IMG/VR virus record: IMGVR_UViG_3300048927_000250
Coordinates: 62,001 to 126,000 of that record
Direction: 5' to 3' (one strand)
From: a virus
Length of the DNA stretch: 64,000 nucleotides
The notes beneath the pieces are model-generated. The model did no database searches, had not been told where the DNA came from, and saw nothing but the letters and a program-made list of their open reading frames with translations. The position numbers and the translations under genes are program-made. Positions 1 through 7,392 of this stretch are shown in pieces. Every line of letters begins with the position of its first letter. Positions within the stretch are counted from its first letter, which is position 1.

Positions 1-436
1 CCGGTAATTCTGACACCGGGTCGTAGTCCGGGACATTACTGATTGCCTCGGTCTTGCATTTCTTGTCACTGATTTCTTTGGCGTCTTTGTACACCTTCAC
101 GCCTTCACGCCAGCTGCCGTCAGGGAGCGTAGCGGAATAGACTACGTAACTGATGTTACCTTTGATGAAGCGGTAATACATCCCACCACCACCGGAGAAT
201 GCCGTGTACGCGTAGCGCACATTAGTGCGGTTCCCGTAAATTGCAAGTTCAGTGGTGTCACCTTTATGGAAGGCGTACAGTGGGCCGTCAGCGTCGTCAA
301 TAATGGAGACGCTGTGTTGCGCATCAAGTTCACAATGGAAAATGAGTGGGACGTTAACAGGGATGTCTTCCGCATGGGCTTTTACTTGGTGAGCCAGGAA
401 CACCGCACAGATTGCCAATAACCATACACGAATCAT
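1..436 (-). CDS. Secreted protein, 3' end beyond the window
   Basis: The reading frame is open from an ATG at 436 to the left edge, so the gene is partial (145 codons seen). Residues 1-22 form a typical signal peptide: MIRVW, a hydrophobic stretch, then a likely cleavage after KAHA. The mature part starts EDIPVNVP, is rich in beta-prone residues and has two cysteines (one near residue 36, one in the KKCKTE segment near 128) that could pair in the periplasm. The start overlaps the stop of the 433-978 gene in an ATGA arrangement, so the two are probably translationally coupled. I do not recognise the family. A role in the host envelope, such as superinfection control or inhibition of a periplasmic enzyme, is only a guess. 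Confidence 0.75.
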   Translation of the reverse strand, partial: MIRVWLLAICAVFLAHQVKAHAEDIPVNVPLIFHCELDAQHSVSIIDDADGPLYAFHKGDTTELAIYGNRTNVRYAYTAFSGGGGMYYRFIKGNISYVVYSATLPDGSWREGVKVYKDAKEISDKKCKTEAISNVPDYDPVSELP

Positions 437-978
437 TTTGCTTCTCCTTCTACTGCAAAGCTTGGGTGAGTTAAGACGTAGAACTTACCGTGTACGCCCA
501 TTTTACCGCGGGCGACCGTAATACCGATGTGGTCCATGAGTCTTTCGGCTTCAAGGACAACGGCTTCAAAGAACAGGTTGAATTCCCAGCCGTCGAGGCG
601 TTTGGTTTCCACGCACTCCACCAATGCTCGCATTCCCGCCAGGGTTTCTGTTTTCGCTGCGTCCATGCGGTTCACTATTACCGCACTATTGATTTCGCTG
701 AGTGTCTGAGTTTCCAACTCGCCCAGACTCGGGTAGACCATGAGGTTAATTTCCTCTTCGTCCATCTTCCGTTTACGCAACGCCGACCACGTTTGGAAAT
801 ACGGGAGTTCCATCACCTTGGTCCGGCTGTCACGGCCACGGCGTAACTCCATGTAGAGAATATAGTGGGCGACCGAAGCGGGGGTGAAGCCACAGTAGAA
901 GCCTTCCAGTACTGCGCCAATGCGCCCAGTCATCAGGGTGTTGATGCGAATGTCTTTCGTGTCAGTGTTGGTGTTCAT
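433..978 (-). CDS. Unrecognised protein, 181 aa
   Basis: ATG start 9 bases after the GGAG of the repeated leader at 988-1003, which fixes the start. The protein is mostly helical with no membrane segment. Its N-terminal segment (IRINTLMTG) resembles that of the 1561-2427 protein (FKINTLIIG), which hints that the two are distantly related. It ends in an acidic tail (VEGEAK) and its stop overlaps the start of the secreted protein by ATGA. No function is assigned. Confidence 0.6.
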   Translation of the reverse strand: MNTNTDTKDIRINTLMTGRIGAVLEGFYCGFTPASVAHYILYMELRRGRDSRTKVMELPYFQTWSALRKRKMDEEEINLMVYPSLGELETQTLSEINSAVIVNRMDAAKTETLAGMRALVECVETKRLDGWEFNLFFEAVVLEAERLMDHIGITVARGKMGVHGKFYVLTHPSFAVEGEAK

Positions 979-987
979 CTTAAAATA

Positions 988-1003
988 CTCCGTAGTTTTA
1001 ACA
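988..1003 (-). promoter_or_regulatory. Repeated translation leader, copy 1
   Basis: Minus-strand sequence TGTTAAAACTACGGAG. The GGAG serves as ribosome site for the ATG at 978. The same 16 bases occur at 1516-1531 and 4285-4300, and with one change at 4680-4695. Confidence 0.7.
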
Positions 1004-1009
1004 GGTTAG

Positions 1010-1507
1010 TTACACAAGGCTGTAGCGTTGTGGGTTAATGAGTTTGTCTTCTTCGAGCGCGAGTAGGCATTCCCGGTATTGTTTATCTTGTTCGCATACC
1101 GCGGCAGTGGCAAAGTAATCACGCAGGGACTTAATGTCATTGGTGACGACCCAGTGCGCGAACTGGAGGTTGGTCACCAACTCTAACGGTGTGATGGGTA
1201 AGTTTCTGGTTCCACCGGTGAGCGACAGGGTAACCACCATCTCCTTCCCAATTCTAACCATCTCTTGCAAGGTTTCGACTTTGCGTCCTGCACCCAATAC
1301 GTAATCGTAGAAAGCGCGCCCCTGGTCAGTCTTAAGGCGTTGACCTTCGATAAGGCGGACTAAATCCGTGCGGTAGTTCGTCAATTCTTTTACGGTAAGT
1401 TCTCCGTAGCGCCCGCGGTTGATGGTCATCTCGAGTGATTCCATTGGGCGATTAGGGCGACCGCTGTTCAGGTTAAGTGTTCTTAAAAAATCTGTTTGTC
1501 TTGACAT
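1010..1507 (-). CDS. Unrecognised protein, 165 aa
   Basis: Start chosen at ATG 1507 (MSRQTDFL). An upstream GTG in the same frame lies inside the leader ribosome site and is unlikely to be used. The protein is soluble and mainly helical, with a basic N-terminal third rich in Arg and Asn. The stop lies 31 bases before the start of the 433-978 gene, and both genes carry the same leader, so they are probably co-expressed. No recognisable domain. Confidence 0.55.
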   Translation of the reverse strand: MSRQTDFLRTLNLNSGRPNRPMESLEMTINRGRYGELTVKELTNYRTDLVRLIEGQRLKTDQGRAFYDYVLGAGRKVETLQEMVRIGKEMVVTLSLTGGTRNLPITPLELVTNLQFAHWVVTNDIKSLRDYFATAAVCEQDKQYRECLLALEEDKLINPQRYSLV

Positions 1508-1515
1508 ATCGAGCA

Positions 1516-1531
1516 CTCCGTAGTTTTAACA
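1516..1531 (-). promoter_or_regulatory. Repeated translation leader, copy 2
   Basis: Identical 16-base minus-strand sequence TGTTAAAACTACGGAG, placing GGAG 8-9 bases before the ATG at 1507. It sits directly downstream of a GC-rich hairpin (1531-1553). Confidence 0.7.
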
Positions 1532-1553
1532 AGGGGACCGAAGTCCCCCTTTT
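1531..1553 (-). terminator. Hairpin between two minus-strand genes
   Basis: Inverted repeat AAGGGGAC / GTCCCCCTT with a CGAA loop on the plus strand (TTCG on the minus strand). The long T-run is on the plus-strand side. For the minus-strand transcript only TTGTTAAAAC follows, so termination would be weak. It could act as an attenuator or RNA-processing site. Confidence 0.5.
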
Positions 1554-1560
1554 TTTAAGG

Positions 1561-2427
1561 TTAGAAACCGGTGAAAGACACACCGTCGATTTTACCGCCT
1601 TTCAGCACCAGCACTACATTCGGGTTACGTGACTTGTTGGCACGTGTGTAATGCGGCACTGGGCGTTCGCCAGGAATATCAGAACGTTCACGACCACCCA
1701 AGGTGACGGCTACACGACTGGTACCGTACATCGCATCCACCGCAGAACCAATGCGGTCGAAGTCATCCAGAGACAGCGTCAGTTCGCTGATAGCCGGTGC
1801 ACTCTCTTTGGCGTTCACGCGGTTAACCAGATTTTCGATAGCATTACCCATTTCTTTCCAGGAATGAATATTCAGGTAATGGCCAAAATCCATGGTCGCC
1901 TTCAGGTCCATTTCGTTGGTAAAGTGTTTATCTACACAACGGTCAATGGCCTTCAATATCGGTTTAATCATTGGTGCGCAGGTACGGTTTTCGATGTAAT
2001 CGAGATAAGTGCCGATATCTTCCTGGCTACGGGTACGGGTGGCGATGGCGTAGTAGATAGTGGCAGTCATGAACTCGGCGAATGAACCTTTGAAGTTCAC
2101 GTCCGGGTAAGTGGTCGGTAACACCAACAACTCTTCCCCTTCTGGTATCGCCTTGTCGGCTTCGATTTCCCCCATGGTATCGGCGAAGTAGGTGCGGACT
2201 TGCTGGATGACCTCCTCCTCTTCCTGGGAGAGTTCGTAGTCTGGTTCGTCACGGTGCAAGCGGACCAGGTTGCGCAGTACCTCAGCGCGCTGCTCCATGT
2301 CACCCTGAGCTTTACGACCGGATGCGGCTTTACCGATGTCAGTGGTATCACGCAGGTAGTTAGCGCTTTCTGCCAGTACGAGGGAACCAATAATCAGTGT
2401 GTTAATTTTAAATTCAGATACTTTCAT
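1561..2427 (-). CDS. Unrecognised protein, 288 aa
   Basis: Start ATG at 2427 (MKVSEFKINTLI) follows a second kind of repeated leader (2430-2446). Residues 60-100 are strongly acidic (QEEEEV, EIEADKAIPEGEE). The C-terminal 60 residues are basic and proline- or glycine-rich. Similarity of the first 15 residues to the 433-978 protein suggests a family relationship. No catalytic motif seen. Confidence 0.6.
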   Translation of the reverse strand: MKVSEFKINTLIIGSLVLAESANYLRDTTDIGKAASGRKAQGDMEQRAEVLRNLVRLHRDEPDYELSQEEEEVIQQVRTYFADTMGEIEADKAIPEGEELLVLPTTYPDVNFKGSFAEFMTATIYYAIATRTRSQEDIGTYLDYIENRTCAPMIKPILKAIDRCVDKHFTNEMDLKATMDFGHYLNIHSWKEMGNAIENLVNRVNAKESAPAISELTLSLDDFDRIGSAVDAMYGTSRVAVTLGGRERSDIPGERPVPHYTRANKSRNPNVVLVLKGGKIDGVSFTGF

Positions 2428-2429
2428 GA

Positions 2430-2446
2430 GACAACCCCTTATTTAA
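2430..2446 (-). promoter_or_regulatory. Second repeated leader, copy 1
   Basis: Minus-strand sequence TTAAATAAGGGGTTGTC, with AAGGGG upstream of the ATG at 2427. The same 17 bases recur at 48807-48823 and 51422-51438. Here the TAA inside it is the stop codon of the upstream gene (2439-3065). Confidence 0.65.
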
Positions 2447-3065
2447 GTGTCAGTTTTTTGCGGACGTTGGCTTTAAAGTGCGAGCCGCAGGCCAGCGCTT
2501 GATAGTACAGTGCGGTGAACGGAAATATCCGTCCGATAGGTTTCTGTTCTTGCACGCTCCCTTCCTTGAAGGTAAAGCGGTAAATCACGCCACCACAACG
2601 TTCGTCGTGACGTATTGCCGTGGCCACGTATAGCCACGCTGCCAATACGCATTGGCTAATGTGGGTAACACGTTCTTTTGCATCACCCAAAATGATGGTG
2701 CTTTCCGGCGGGTACTCGATAAGCGTCCCGTCTAATGATGCGACGTAAATCGGACCATCGGTGATAATCAACTGTTCGCCCTTCATCCCTTCTTCCAGAA
2801 TCAGAAAGCGAGAGGTGTCGGCGTAGCTGAGGAATCCTGTCTCCTCTTTTGCAGCCATCAGTTGATAACGATAATCCCAGGCACGGGCCATGATGTTACT
2901 CCCGACGTAAGCCCAGAGTAAGACCTTATGACCATGAAAGGTAAAGGGGCCGTGAGGGTAACGGTACTTACGCCCACTGTCTTCAGTGTGCATCTTCCCG
3001 CCATGGGCTACAACAACGCGAGAGTCAACGGCCAATTCCCCGCGTGTATAAACCAGTATGCTCAT
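2439..3065 (-). CDS. Possible Ntn-hydrolase-like protein, 208 aa
   Basis: The N-terminal layout (VYTRGELAVDSRVVV, then a short strand block and a segment like KVLLWAYVGSNIMARAW) is reminiscent of proteasome/HslV-type Ntn hydrolases, where an AxDSR-like motif follows the first strand and a G-S/G-G turn follows the third. The usual N-terminal threonine nucleophile is not obvious at a processed end, so this is a weak suggestion. Start ATG at 3065 overlaps the stop of the 3062-3262 gene by ATGA. Soluble, no signal peptide. Confidence 0.35.
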   Translation of the reverse strand: MSILVYTRGELAVDSRVVVAHGGKMHTEDSGRKYRYPHGPFTFHGHKVLLWAYVGSNIMARAWDYRYQLMAAKEETGFLSYADTSRFLILEEGMKGEQLIITDGPIYVASLDGTLIEYPPESTIILGDAKERVTHISQCVLAAWLYVATAIRHDERCGGVIYRFTFKEGSVQEQKPIGRIFPFTALYYQALACGSHFKANVRKKLTLK

Positions 3066-3262
3066 TTTATTCGGCTCTCCAATAACTGCCGCATTAACTC
3101 AGCCTCCAGCCGAGCTGTTGCCAGTGTGTGCTCTGTGAGTTCTGCGCGTCGCACCGGCGATTGAGCCATCGCCTCCGCCATGTAGTGAACGAAGGACTTG
3201 ACGGTTGAATCGACCTGCTGGCGTTTGTGCTCGGAACGGATTAAAGCGTCTAAGTCCTTCAT
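3062..3262 (-). CDS. Small helical protein, 66 aa
   Basis: A short, highly charged, probably all-helical protein (MKDLDALIRSEHKRQQ at the start; TARLEAELMRQLLESRIK at the end). Its stop overlaps the next start by ATGA, so it is coupled to 2439-3065. Function unknown. Overlap and spacing support it as a real gene. Confidence 0.5.
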   Translation of the reverse strand: MKDLDALIRSEHKRQQVDSTVKSFVHYMAEAMAQSPVRRAELTEHTLATARLEAELMRQLLESRIK

Positions 3263-3272
3263 GTTGAATTCC

Positions 3273-3440
3273 TTATTCGCCTAAGCGATAAACGTCGTCA
3301 CCGCCGAAGATACGACTGAAGTCTTCTTCGAAACGGGTACGGTCCAGGGGTACGTCATCGAACTCGCCTGGCGCTGCTTTGTCGTAGTCCCCGGTACCAG
3401 GGAGTGTACGTGGTGCTGGAACAGTTTCATTTCTTGCCAT
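3273..3440 (-). CDS. Small acidic protein, 55 aa
   Basis: A short gene with a good ribosome site (AGAGGA, 8 bases before ATG 3440). It encodes an acidic, proline-rich, probably disordered peptide (PAPRTLPGTGDYDKAAPGEF, then RFEEDF and FGGDDVY). The stop is 11 bases before the start of the 66-aa gene. It lies just downstream of a terminator-like hairpin at 3461-3486. Function unknown. Confidence 0.55.
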   Translation of the reverse strand: MARNETVPAPRTLPGTGDYDKAAPGEFDDVPLDRTRFEEDFSRIFGGDDVYRLGE

Positions 3441-3460
3441 TGTCAGGTTCCTCTATGGAA

Positions 3461-3486
3461 TAAAAAGGTGGGGGCGGCACGCCCCC
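3461..3486 (-). terminator. Minus-strand intrinsic terminator
   Basis: Stem GGGGGC / GCCCCC (3470-3475 with 3481-3486) with a five-base loop, followed on the minus strand by CACCTTTTTATT. It ends the unit that includes 3529-3852. Confidence 0.7.
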
Positions 3487-3528
3487 TGTCGGTAATGTCC
3501 CGACCAAACGAAGAGAACTTTTTAGTGA

Positions 3529-3852
3529 TTAGTGTACGAGGCGAGTTTCGCCGTCAACAACGCGGTGAGAGTCGCGGTCAGCTTCGGTCACGGCGATGTA
3601 TTCGACCGTACCGGTGAAGCCCATCTGACGCCCGTAGGTGTCTTCGTAAAACTCGGTCAGTTCACGAACATCGTTCGGAAGCGGACCGTCCACCTGGAAG
3701 AACTTCAGTTCCTGGTCCATGGTGGTGACCATCAGGTACTTCTGACCGACGCGCAGGTTCTGACGGTCGGTTGGGTGCATGTTCAACGAGAACACCTGGT
3801 TATCGTCGTTGGACAGTTCGATGCGGTTGATGTAGTTACGAATGATTTGCAT
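3529..3852 (-). CDS. Unrecognised protein, 107 aa
   Basis: Start ATG 3852 with AGGAGT ribosome site. Beta-rich sequence (IELSNDDNQVFSLNM, KYLMVTTMDQELKFF, FTGTVEYIAVTEADR) with no membrane segment. It looks like a small beta-barrel or OB-type fold, but no family is recognised. Followed by a terminator. Confidence 0.55.
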   Translation of the reverse strand: MQIIRNYINRIELSNDDNQVFSLNMHPTDRQNLRVGQKYLMVTTMDQELKFFQVDGPLPNDVRELTEFYEDTYGRQMGFTGTVEYIAVTEADRDSHRVVDGETRLVH

Positions 3853-3894
3853 GATAAAACTCCTGAAAGAATAGTTAGGATTGTAGAATGGGGA

Positions 3895-4275
3895 TTAGTT
3901 AACTTTACGGTAGACTGGCATCTTGCTCAGGGTGTCGGTGTGAACCGTGAACTCTTTGTCAATCCCTTTGTTCAGTTTATAGGCCAGGTAAGCACGCAGA
4001 CGCAGTGCATCACCCCATGTGAACATCCACTCGGTGTCCCGTTTCCAGAACCACGAGTTAAAGCGACCGAACTGTGATTGCATCACGTAGATACGGTCGT
4101 ACATCTTACCGGATAACTCTTCTTCCAGAATCTCCAGTAACTTCGCGGCTTCTTTCGGGTTCAAGGTGATTTCCTTGACGCCCTTCAACGCACGGTTCTT
4201 TTCGAAGTCCGCTTGCTCTTTCGCTACTGCCTTCGCTTCATCAACCAGAATCAAACTCATTAATAAATTCAACAT
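3895..4275 (-). CDS. Unrecognised protein, 126 aa
   Basis: Start chosen at ATG 4275 (MLNLLMSLILVDEAKAV), 9 bases after GGAG of leader copy 3. Upstream in-frame codons belong to the neighbouring gene region. Helical N-terminal half with an amphipathic Lys/Glu stretch, then an aromatic-rich segment (FNSWFWKRDTEWMFTW). No known domain. Confidence 0.55.
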   Translation of the reverse strand: MLNLLMSLILVDEAKAVAKEQADFEKNRALKGVKEITLNPKEAAKLLEILEEELSGKMYDRIYVMQSQFGRFNSWFWKRDTEWMFTWGDALRLRAYLAYKLNKGIDKEFTVHTDTLSKMPVYRKVN

Positions 4276-4284
4276 GTTCTTAAT

Positions 4285-4300
4285 CTCCGTAGTTTTAACA
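4285..4300 (-). promoter_or_regulatory. Repeated translation leader, copy 3
   Basis: Minus-strand TGTTAAAACTACGGAG, identical to copies 1 and 2, giving the ribosome site of the gene starting at 4275. Confidence 0.7.
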
Positions 4301-4307
4301 GGGGTAC

Positions 4308-4670
4308 TTAGTGAATCTGCATCATGACTTCGGTGAGGGCAGGGGACGCCTTCCCAACGATGGTGTAGGTCCGCTCGGTGTCGAGCGCCATTGCTGCTAC
4401 ACATTCTTCTTTCAACTTTTCCGTGACGATAATGCGGCGTTGCTCATCCGTGAAGTGAATGAGGGAATGGGTGGTGGGGTCGAAGAAGTAGCTCCCCGCC
4501 ACTTTGCTGAGCGTGAATTCAAAATCACACACGCCGACGGCAATGTATTCTTTAAAGGCGTGCTGCATGGCCTCTATCAACTTGTGGTTAATGCGCACTT
4601 CCACATCGCATTCATTATCCACGACATTCAATTTACCCTGGGTGTGAATGCAAAAATGATACTGTTGCAT
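4308..4670 (-). CDS. Unrecognised protein, 120 aa
   Basis: Start chosen at ATG 4670 (MQQYHFCIHTQG), 9 bases after the GGAG of leader copy 4. Alternating strands and helices suggest a small alpha/beta fold. It contains four cysteines (in FCIHT, DNECDVE, GVCDFEF and EECVAAM) but no evident CxxC pair. First gene of the minus run that continues to position 1. Confidence 0.5.
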   Translation of the reverse strand: MQQYHFCIHTQGKLNVVDNECDVEVRINHKLIEAMQHAFKEYIAVGVCDFEFTLSKVAGSYFFDPTTHSLIHFTDEQRRIIVTEKLKEECVAAMALDTERTYTIVGKASPALTEVMMQIH

Positions 4671-4679
4671 GAGGTTATT

Positions 4680-4695
4680 CTCCGTAGTTGTAACA
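4680..4695 (-). promoter_or_regulatory. Repeated translation leader, copy 4
   Basis: Minus-strand TGTTACAACTACGGAG, one base different from the other three copies, upstream of ATG 4670. Confidence 0.6.
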
Positions 4696-4732
4696 TTGAT
4701 ATCTAGGGGTTTAGTACCCTTATTCACCGAGA

Positions 4733-4741
4733 GAATATATA
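4733..4741 (-). promoter_or_regulatory. Promoter candidate (TATATATTC)
   Basis: Minus-strand AGTATATATTCTC, about 63 bases upstream of ATG 4670. It resembles the TATATTAC-type octamer seen before other minus units. Confidence 0.3.
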
Positions 4742-4913
4742 CTTCAAAATCCTTTAGATAGGGAATAAAGAAAGAATCTCCCCTCCAGCCAAAAGACGTA
4801 AAGTCTCTTGACTAAAGGGGTGCGAGCCTAATAGCAGGAAGATGCTGAACGGGAGACTTTACAACCGTTCTCATCCACTCGCATAAAGAGTGGACCGGCT
4901 GTAAAAAATGAGT
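4742..4913 (-). ncRNA. Structured intergenic element
   Basis: 172 bases without a gene. Perfect 10-bp inverted repeat GTAAAGTCTC (4798-4807) / GAGACTTTAC (4853-4862) encloses a small hairpin AGCA-GGAAGA-TGCT (4833-4846). A second structure, TCCACTC / GAGTGGA (4874-4880 with 4888-4894) inside an outer pairing ACAACCG / CGGCTGT (4861-4867 with 4896-4902), lies between it and the stop at 4914. There is no good T-run after the stems on the minus strand, so this is not a standard terminator. It may be a structured leader or a small RNA. Confidence 0.35.
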
Positions 4914-5981
4914 TTAAGCAATGGCGGCGTAAGGGTACATCTGCTTCGCCAGGGATTTCAAACTGGTGGTCGCAGTGAAGTGACCGGAGACAGTGAGCAT
5001 CCGATTGTACAACGTATCGGTAACCATCAGCTTCTTCACGTCGTTTGACGCGCCATTGAACACAGAGAGGTTGCGGGGGTTGGTGGCTTTGAAAGACAGG
5101 CGGTCCCAGTTCGCATTGAAGCGGGTGAGAATCGCCACCAGTTCGTTCTTGTACTTGCTGTAGTCAGCGGCCAGTGCCCCTACCGGTAAACGGTAGTAGC
5201 TGATGATGTCGGTCACCGCCGTCGGGTAACGTTGCAGAACGAAGTCGACCCCGAGGTGGTCGAGCATACTGTTGAGGATGGTGACGTCGCCGTTCTGTAC
5301 TGCGAAATCGAACTGGTCGATTAACGCCGTTTTCATTACCACGTCATTCGGGTTGGTGCTCATCACCCGGTCAATGATGTTGGTCATCCCCAGACGGGCG
5401 GCGTTGGTCAGGATACTGACACGCATCGCGTAATCCGAGGCACTGTCTTTGATGCGCCCGAATTCTTCACCTGGCAAATCCAGCAAACGGTTACTGGTTT
5501 CAATCAGGTTGTTGATTTCGGGGACAGTGGCACCCAAAGCAACCTTGAGGAAACTGTTCCCGTTCTGTACCTGGTCGAAGGGAAGTTTGTTCAGGTTATT
5601 CAACTGACCCTGTATCTGACTTTGCAGGTCACTGGACATCCCTTTGATGGTCCCGATGGTTCCATCCAGTGCCGAGTTCAACTGAGTGGTCAGGGCAGTG
5701 ACGTCTTCCCGTACTTCTTTCGCCGTAGCCAATGCATCGTTCAGGGAACCGAGGTCCCCAATCTTCGTGTTGAAGAGGAAGTTCTTGGCGGCGGCTATCT
5801 TGTTCTGGATGGTGTTCGACATCCCGGTGAGGGTGTCTTTCGCTGTCTTCCCGTAACCATCGACCGTCATCAACGCGTCTTTGGCTTTGGTGGTCATCAG
5901 CGTACTGCCTGCCTGCACCGACTTCGTGGCACTGCTGGCTGCCGTTTTGGCGTCGCTCAATTTGCTGGTAATGTCTACCAT
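4914..5981 (-). CDS. Probable virion protein, helical N-terminus, 355 aa
   Basis: Start ATG 5981 with GAGGA ribosome site. Residues 1-140 are a long amphipathic, Ala/Thr/Lys-rich helical region of tail or apolipoprotein type (SKLSDAKTAASSATKSV, then QNKIAAAKNF and QSQIQGQLNNLNK). The C-terminal 200 residues look globular (FDFAVQNGDVTILNSMLDHL, repeating helix-turn units). Size, low Cys content and composition fit a structural or internal virion protein, but no family is recognised. Confidence 0.45.
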   Translation of the reverse strand: MVDITSKLSDAKTAASSATKSVQAGSTLMTTKAKDALMTVDGYGKTAKDTLTGMSNTIQNKIAAAKNFLFNTKIGDLGSLNDALATAKEVREDVTALTTQLNSALDGTIGTIKGMSSDLQSQIQGQLNNLNKLPFDQVQNGNSFLKVALGATVPEINNLIETSNRLLDLPGEEFGRIKDSASDYAMRVSILTNAARLGMTNIIDRVMSTNPNDVVMKTALIDQFDFAVQNGDVTILNSMLDHLGVDFVLQRYPTAVTDIISYYRLPVGALAADYSKYKNELVAILTRFNANWDRLSFKATNPRNLSVFNGASNDVKKLMVTDTLYNRMLTVSGHFTATTSLKSLAKQMYPYAAIA

Positions 5982-6001
5982 GGTAGCGTCCTCGATGAGA
6001 C

Positions 6002-6028
6002 AAAAAAAGAACCGGGGTTTCCCCCGGT
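6002..6028 (-). terminator. Minus-strand intrinsic terminator
   Basis: Stem ACCGGGG / CCCCGGT (6011-6017 with 6022-6028), loop GAAA on the minus strand, then TCTTTTTTTG. It ends the 6035-6820 gene. Confidence 0.8.
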
Positions 6029-6034
6029 CGTAAA

Positions 6035-6820
6035 CTATTCTTCTCCTTCTACCGCCACCAGTGCGTTACCGGCTACCTGAATGTGGTGAGAAGTCGAGCG
6101 GCCGCCAGAGTATTCCAGGCGCACCTTAAAATAGATTTGTTTTGGGTTCAGTACTTTGAGCCCTTTAGTGAACACTTTGATAGACATGTCCGGGTTACTC
6201 AACCCACGGGTTAAGTTACTGCGCTCCGAACTCCGCTTACCACCGTTCACGACTGAAGACTTCACCCCACTGTCCGCTACCGTTGTTTCGACGAAACCGT
6301 TCAGTGGGTTATTGAGATACGCCGACATCAGCTTACGCCATTGCTCGTCATTAATCTCCAAGGTGTTCTTAATGTTACGGAACATGGTCGCCAGGAAGTT
6401 TTGGCGGTCCGGGTATTTCTCGTTATGGAAAGGCAGGTACAGCATTTCTTCGTCAATGTTGACGCTGGTCGATACGGTTACCTCGTTGTCGAATTCCAGG
6501 TCCATCTTCAGTGTCACCTTGAGCGGTGCCAATAAGCGTAGACCTTTCATGAAGTTTTTGAACGTCAGTCCCGGGTTGGTCAACCCACGGTTGAGATTGC
6601 TGCGTTCCGAAGAACGTCCACGACTGGTTTGCAGCACCTCGTTCCGGGGGTCTTTCAAATACTGATTCATCAGCATTGACCACCGATGGGAGGAGATGTT
6701 CAGGTCACCTTTTATCTGGCGGAACATCAAAGCCAAGATGTTCATGCCACTAATGTTCTCCTCTTCTGGCTCGTTGAGTAGAGCGCCGAGTGCGAAGCGA
6801 AGTGGTAGACTACTCCTCAT
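6035..6820 (-). CDS. Protein with an internal duplication, 261 aa
   Basis: Start chosen at the second ATG (6820), with AAGG about 7 bases upstream; ATG 6826 is possible. The protein consists of two related halves. Each has a WxxLMxxYLxxP motif, a short linker, the signature RSSERSNLxRGLxNP, then FxKGLxxLxP and a beta strand ending in an aromatic. The first copy lies near residues 40-115, the second near 155-245. The duplication implies a pseudo-twofold molecule or a tandem binding module. I know no family with this signature. Confidence 0.6.
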   Translation of the reverse strand: MRSSLPLRFALGALLNEPEEENISGMNILALMFRQIKGDLNISSHRWSMLMNQYLKDPRNEVLQTSRGRSSERSNLNRGLTNPGLTFKNFMKGLRLLAPLKVTLKMDLEFDNEVTVSTSVNIDEEMLYLPFHNEKYPDRQNFLATMFRNIKNTLEINDEQWRKLMSAYLNNPLNGFVETTVADSGVKSSVVNGGKRSSERSNLTRGLSNPDMSIKVFTKGLKVLNPKQIYFKVRLEYSGGRSTSHHIQVAGNALVAVEGEE

Positions 6821-6833
6821 GTGCATACCTTAT

Positions 6834-7355
6834 TTACGTAGAGTGAGCCCTCCGCAGAATACTCTCGCAGAAGGTCATAATGTCACAATACACGTAATAC
6901 ATTTCACCGATACGGTAATTGTACACGTGCTCCGCCTCAGTCTCCCGGGAGAGGTCCATCGCTTCCACATTGTCCTTGATAAGTTCCTCAAGTTCCAGTA
7001 AGAAGGAGACGGCTTCCAGGTGGCTCCCTTGTTTATCGCTCAGCCAAAAGCGTAGGGAACTCGAATTGATTTCGGGCGGGTAGTGAGTGCGCGGCGGTTC
7101 TTCCGTGCGGGCGAAATACAACGTGCCTTTTTCTAAACGCTCGGCTACGTCGTACGCCTGATAATAGAAGTCGCCTTGAATCGGGAGCAGTAGTAGCAAC
7201 TCTTCCTCAGAGAGACGGAGTGCTCTTAACCCTTTCCATAGGATAAGCATGGTTTCCGGACTGACCTCTATTTCCCCGTCGATGCCACCCAGTAGGGCGT
7301 ACGCCTTGTTCAACTGACGGGATTGCAAGTAACGCCGTAACATTTTTGCTAACAT
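6834..7355 (-). CDS. Unrecognised protein, 173 aa
   Basis: Start ATG 7355 with AGGAG. Leu-rich helical protein (LRRYLQSRQLNKAYALLGG; SEEELLLLLPIQG; FLLELEELIKDNVEAMDL). Basic at the start and acidic in the middle. No membrane or signal segment. First gene of its unit, reading from a promoter-like palindrome near 7397. Confidence 0.55.
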   Translation of the reverse strand: MLAKMLRRYLQSRQLNKAYALLGGIDGEIEVSPETMLILWKGLRALRLSEEELLLLLPIQGDFYYQAYDVAERLEKGTLYFARTEEPPRTHYPPEINSSSLRFWLSDKQGSHLEAVSFLLELEELIKDNVEAMDLSRETEAEHVYNYRIGEMYYVYCDIMTFCESILRRAHST

Positions 7356-7392
7356 TCTGTGTAACTCCTGTGATACAAGTAGCTGAAGTCAA

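Noticed and set aside
142-375. Minus-strand frame of 77 codons
   Set aside because: It is an alternate frame of the partial secreted gene (1-436), which has a signal peptide, coupled start and better sequence.
4742-4913. tRNA-like element
   Set aside because: The closing stem is 10 bp and no T-arm or anticodon loop of correct size is present.
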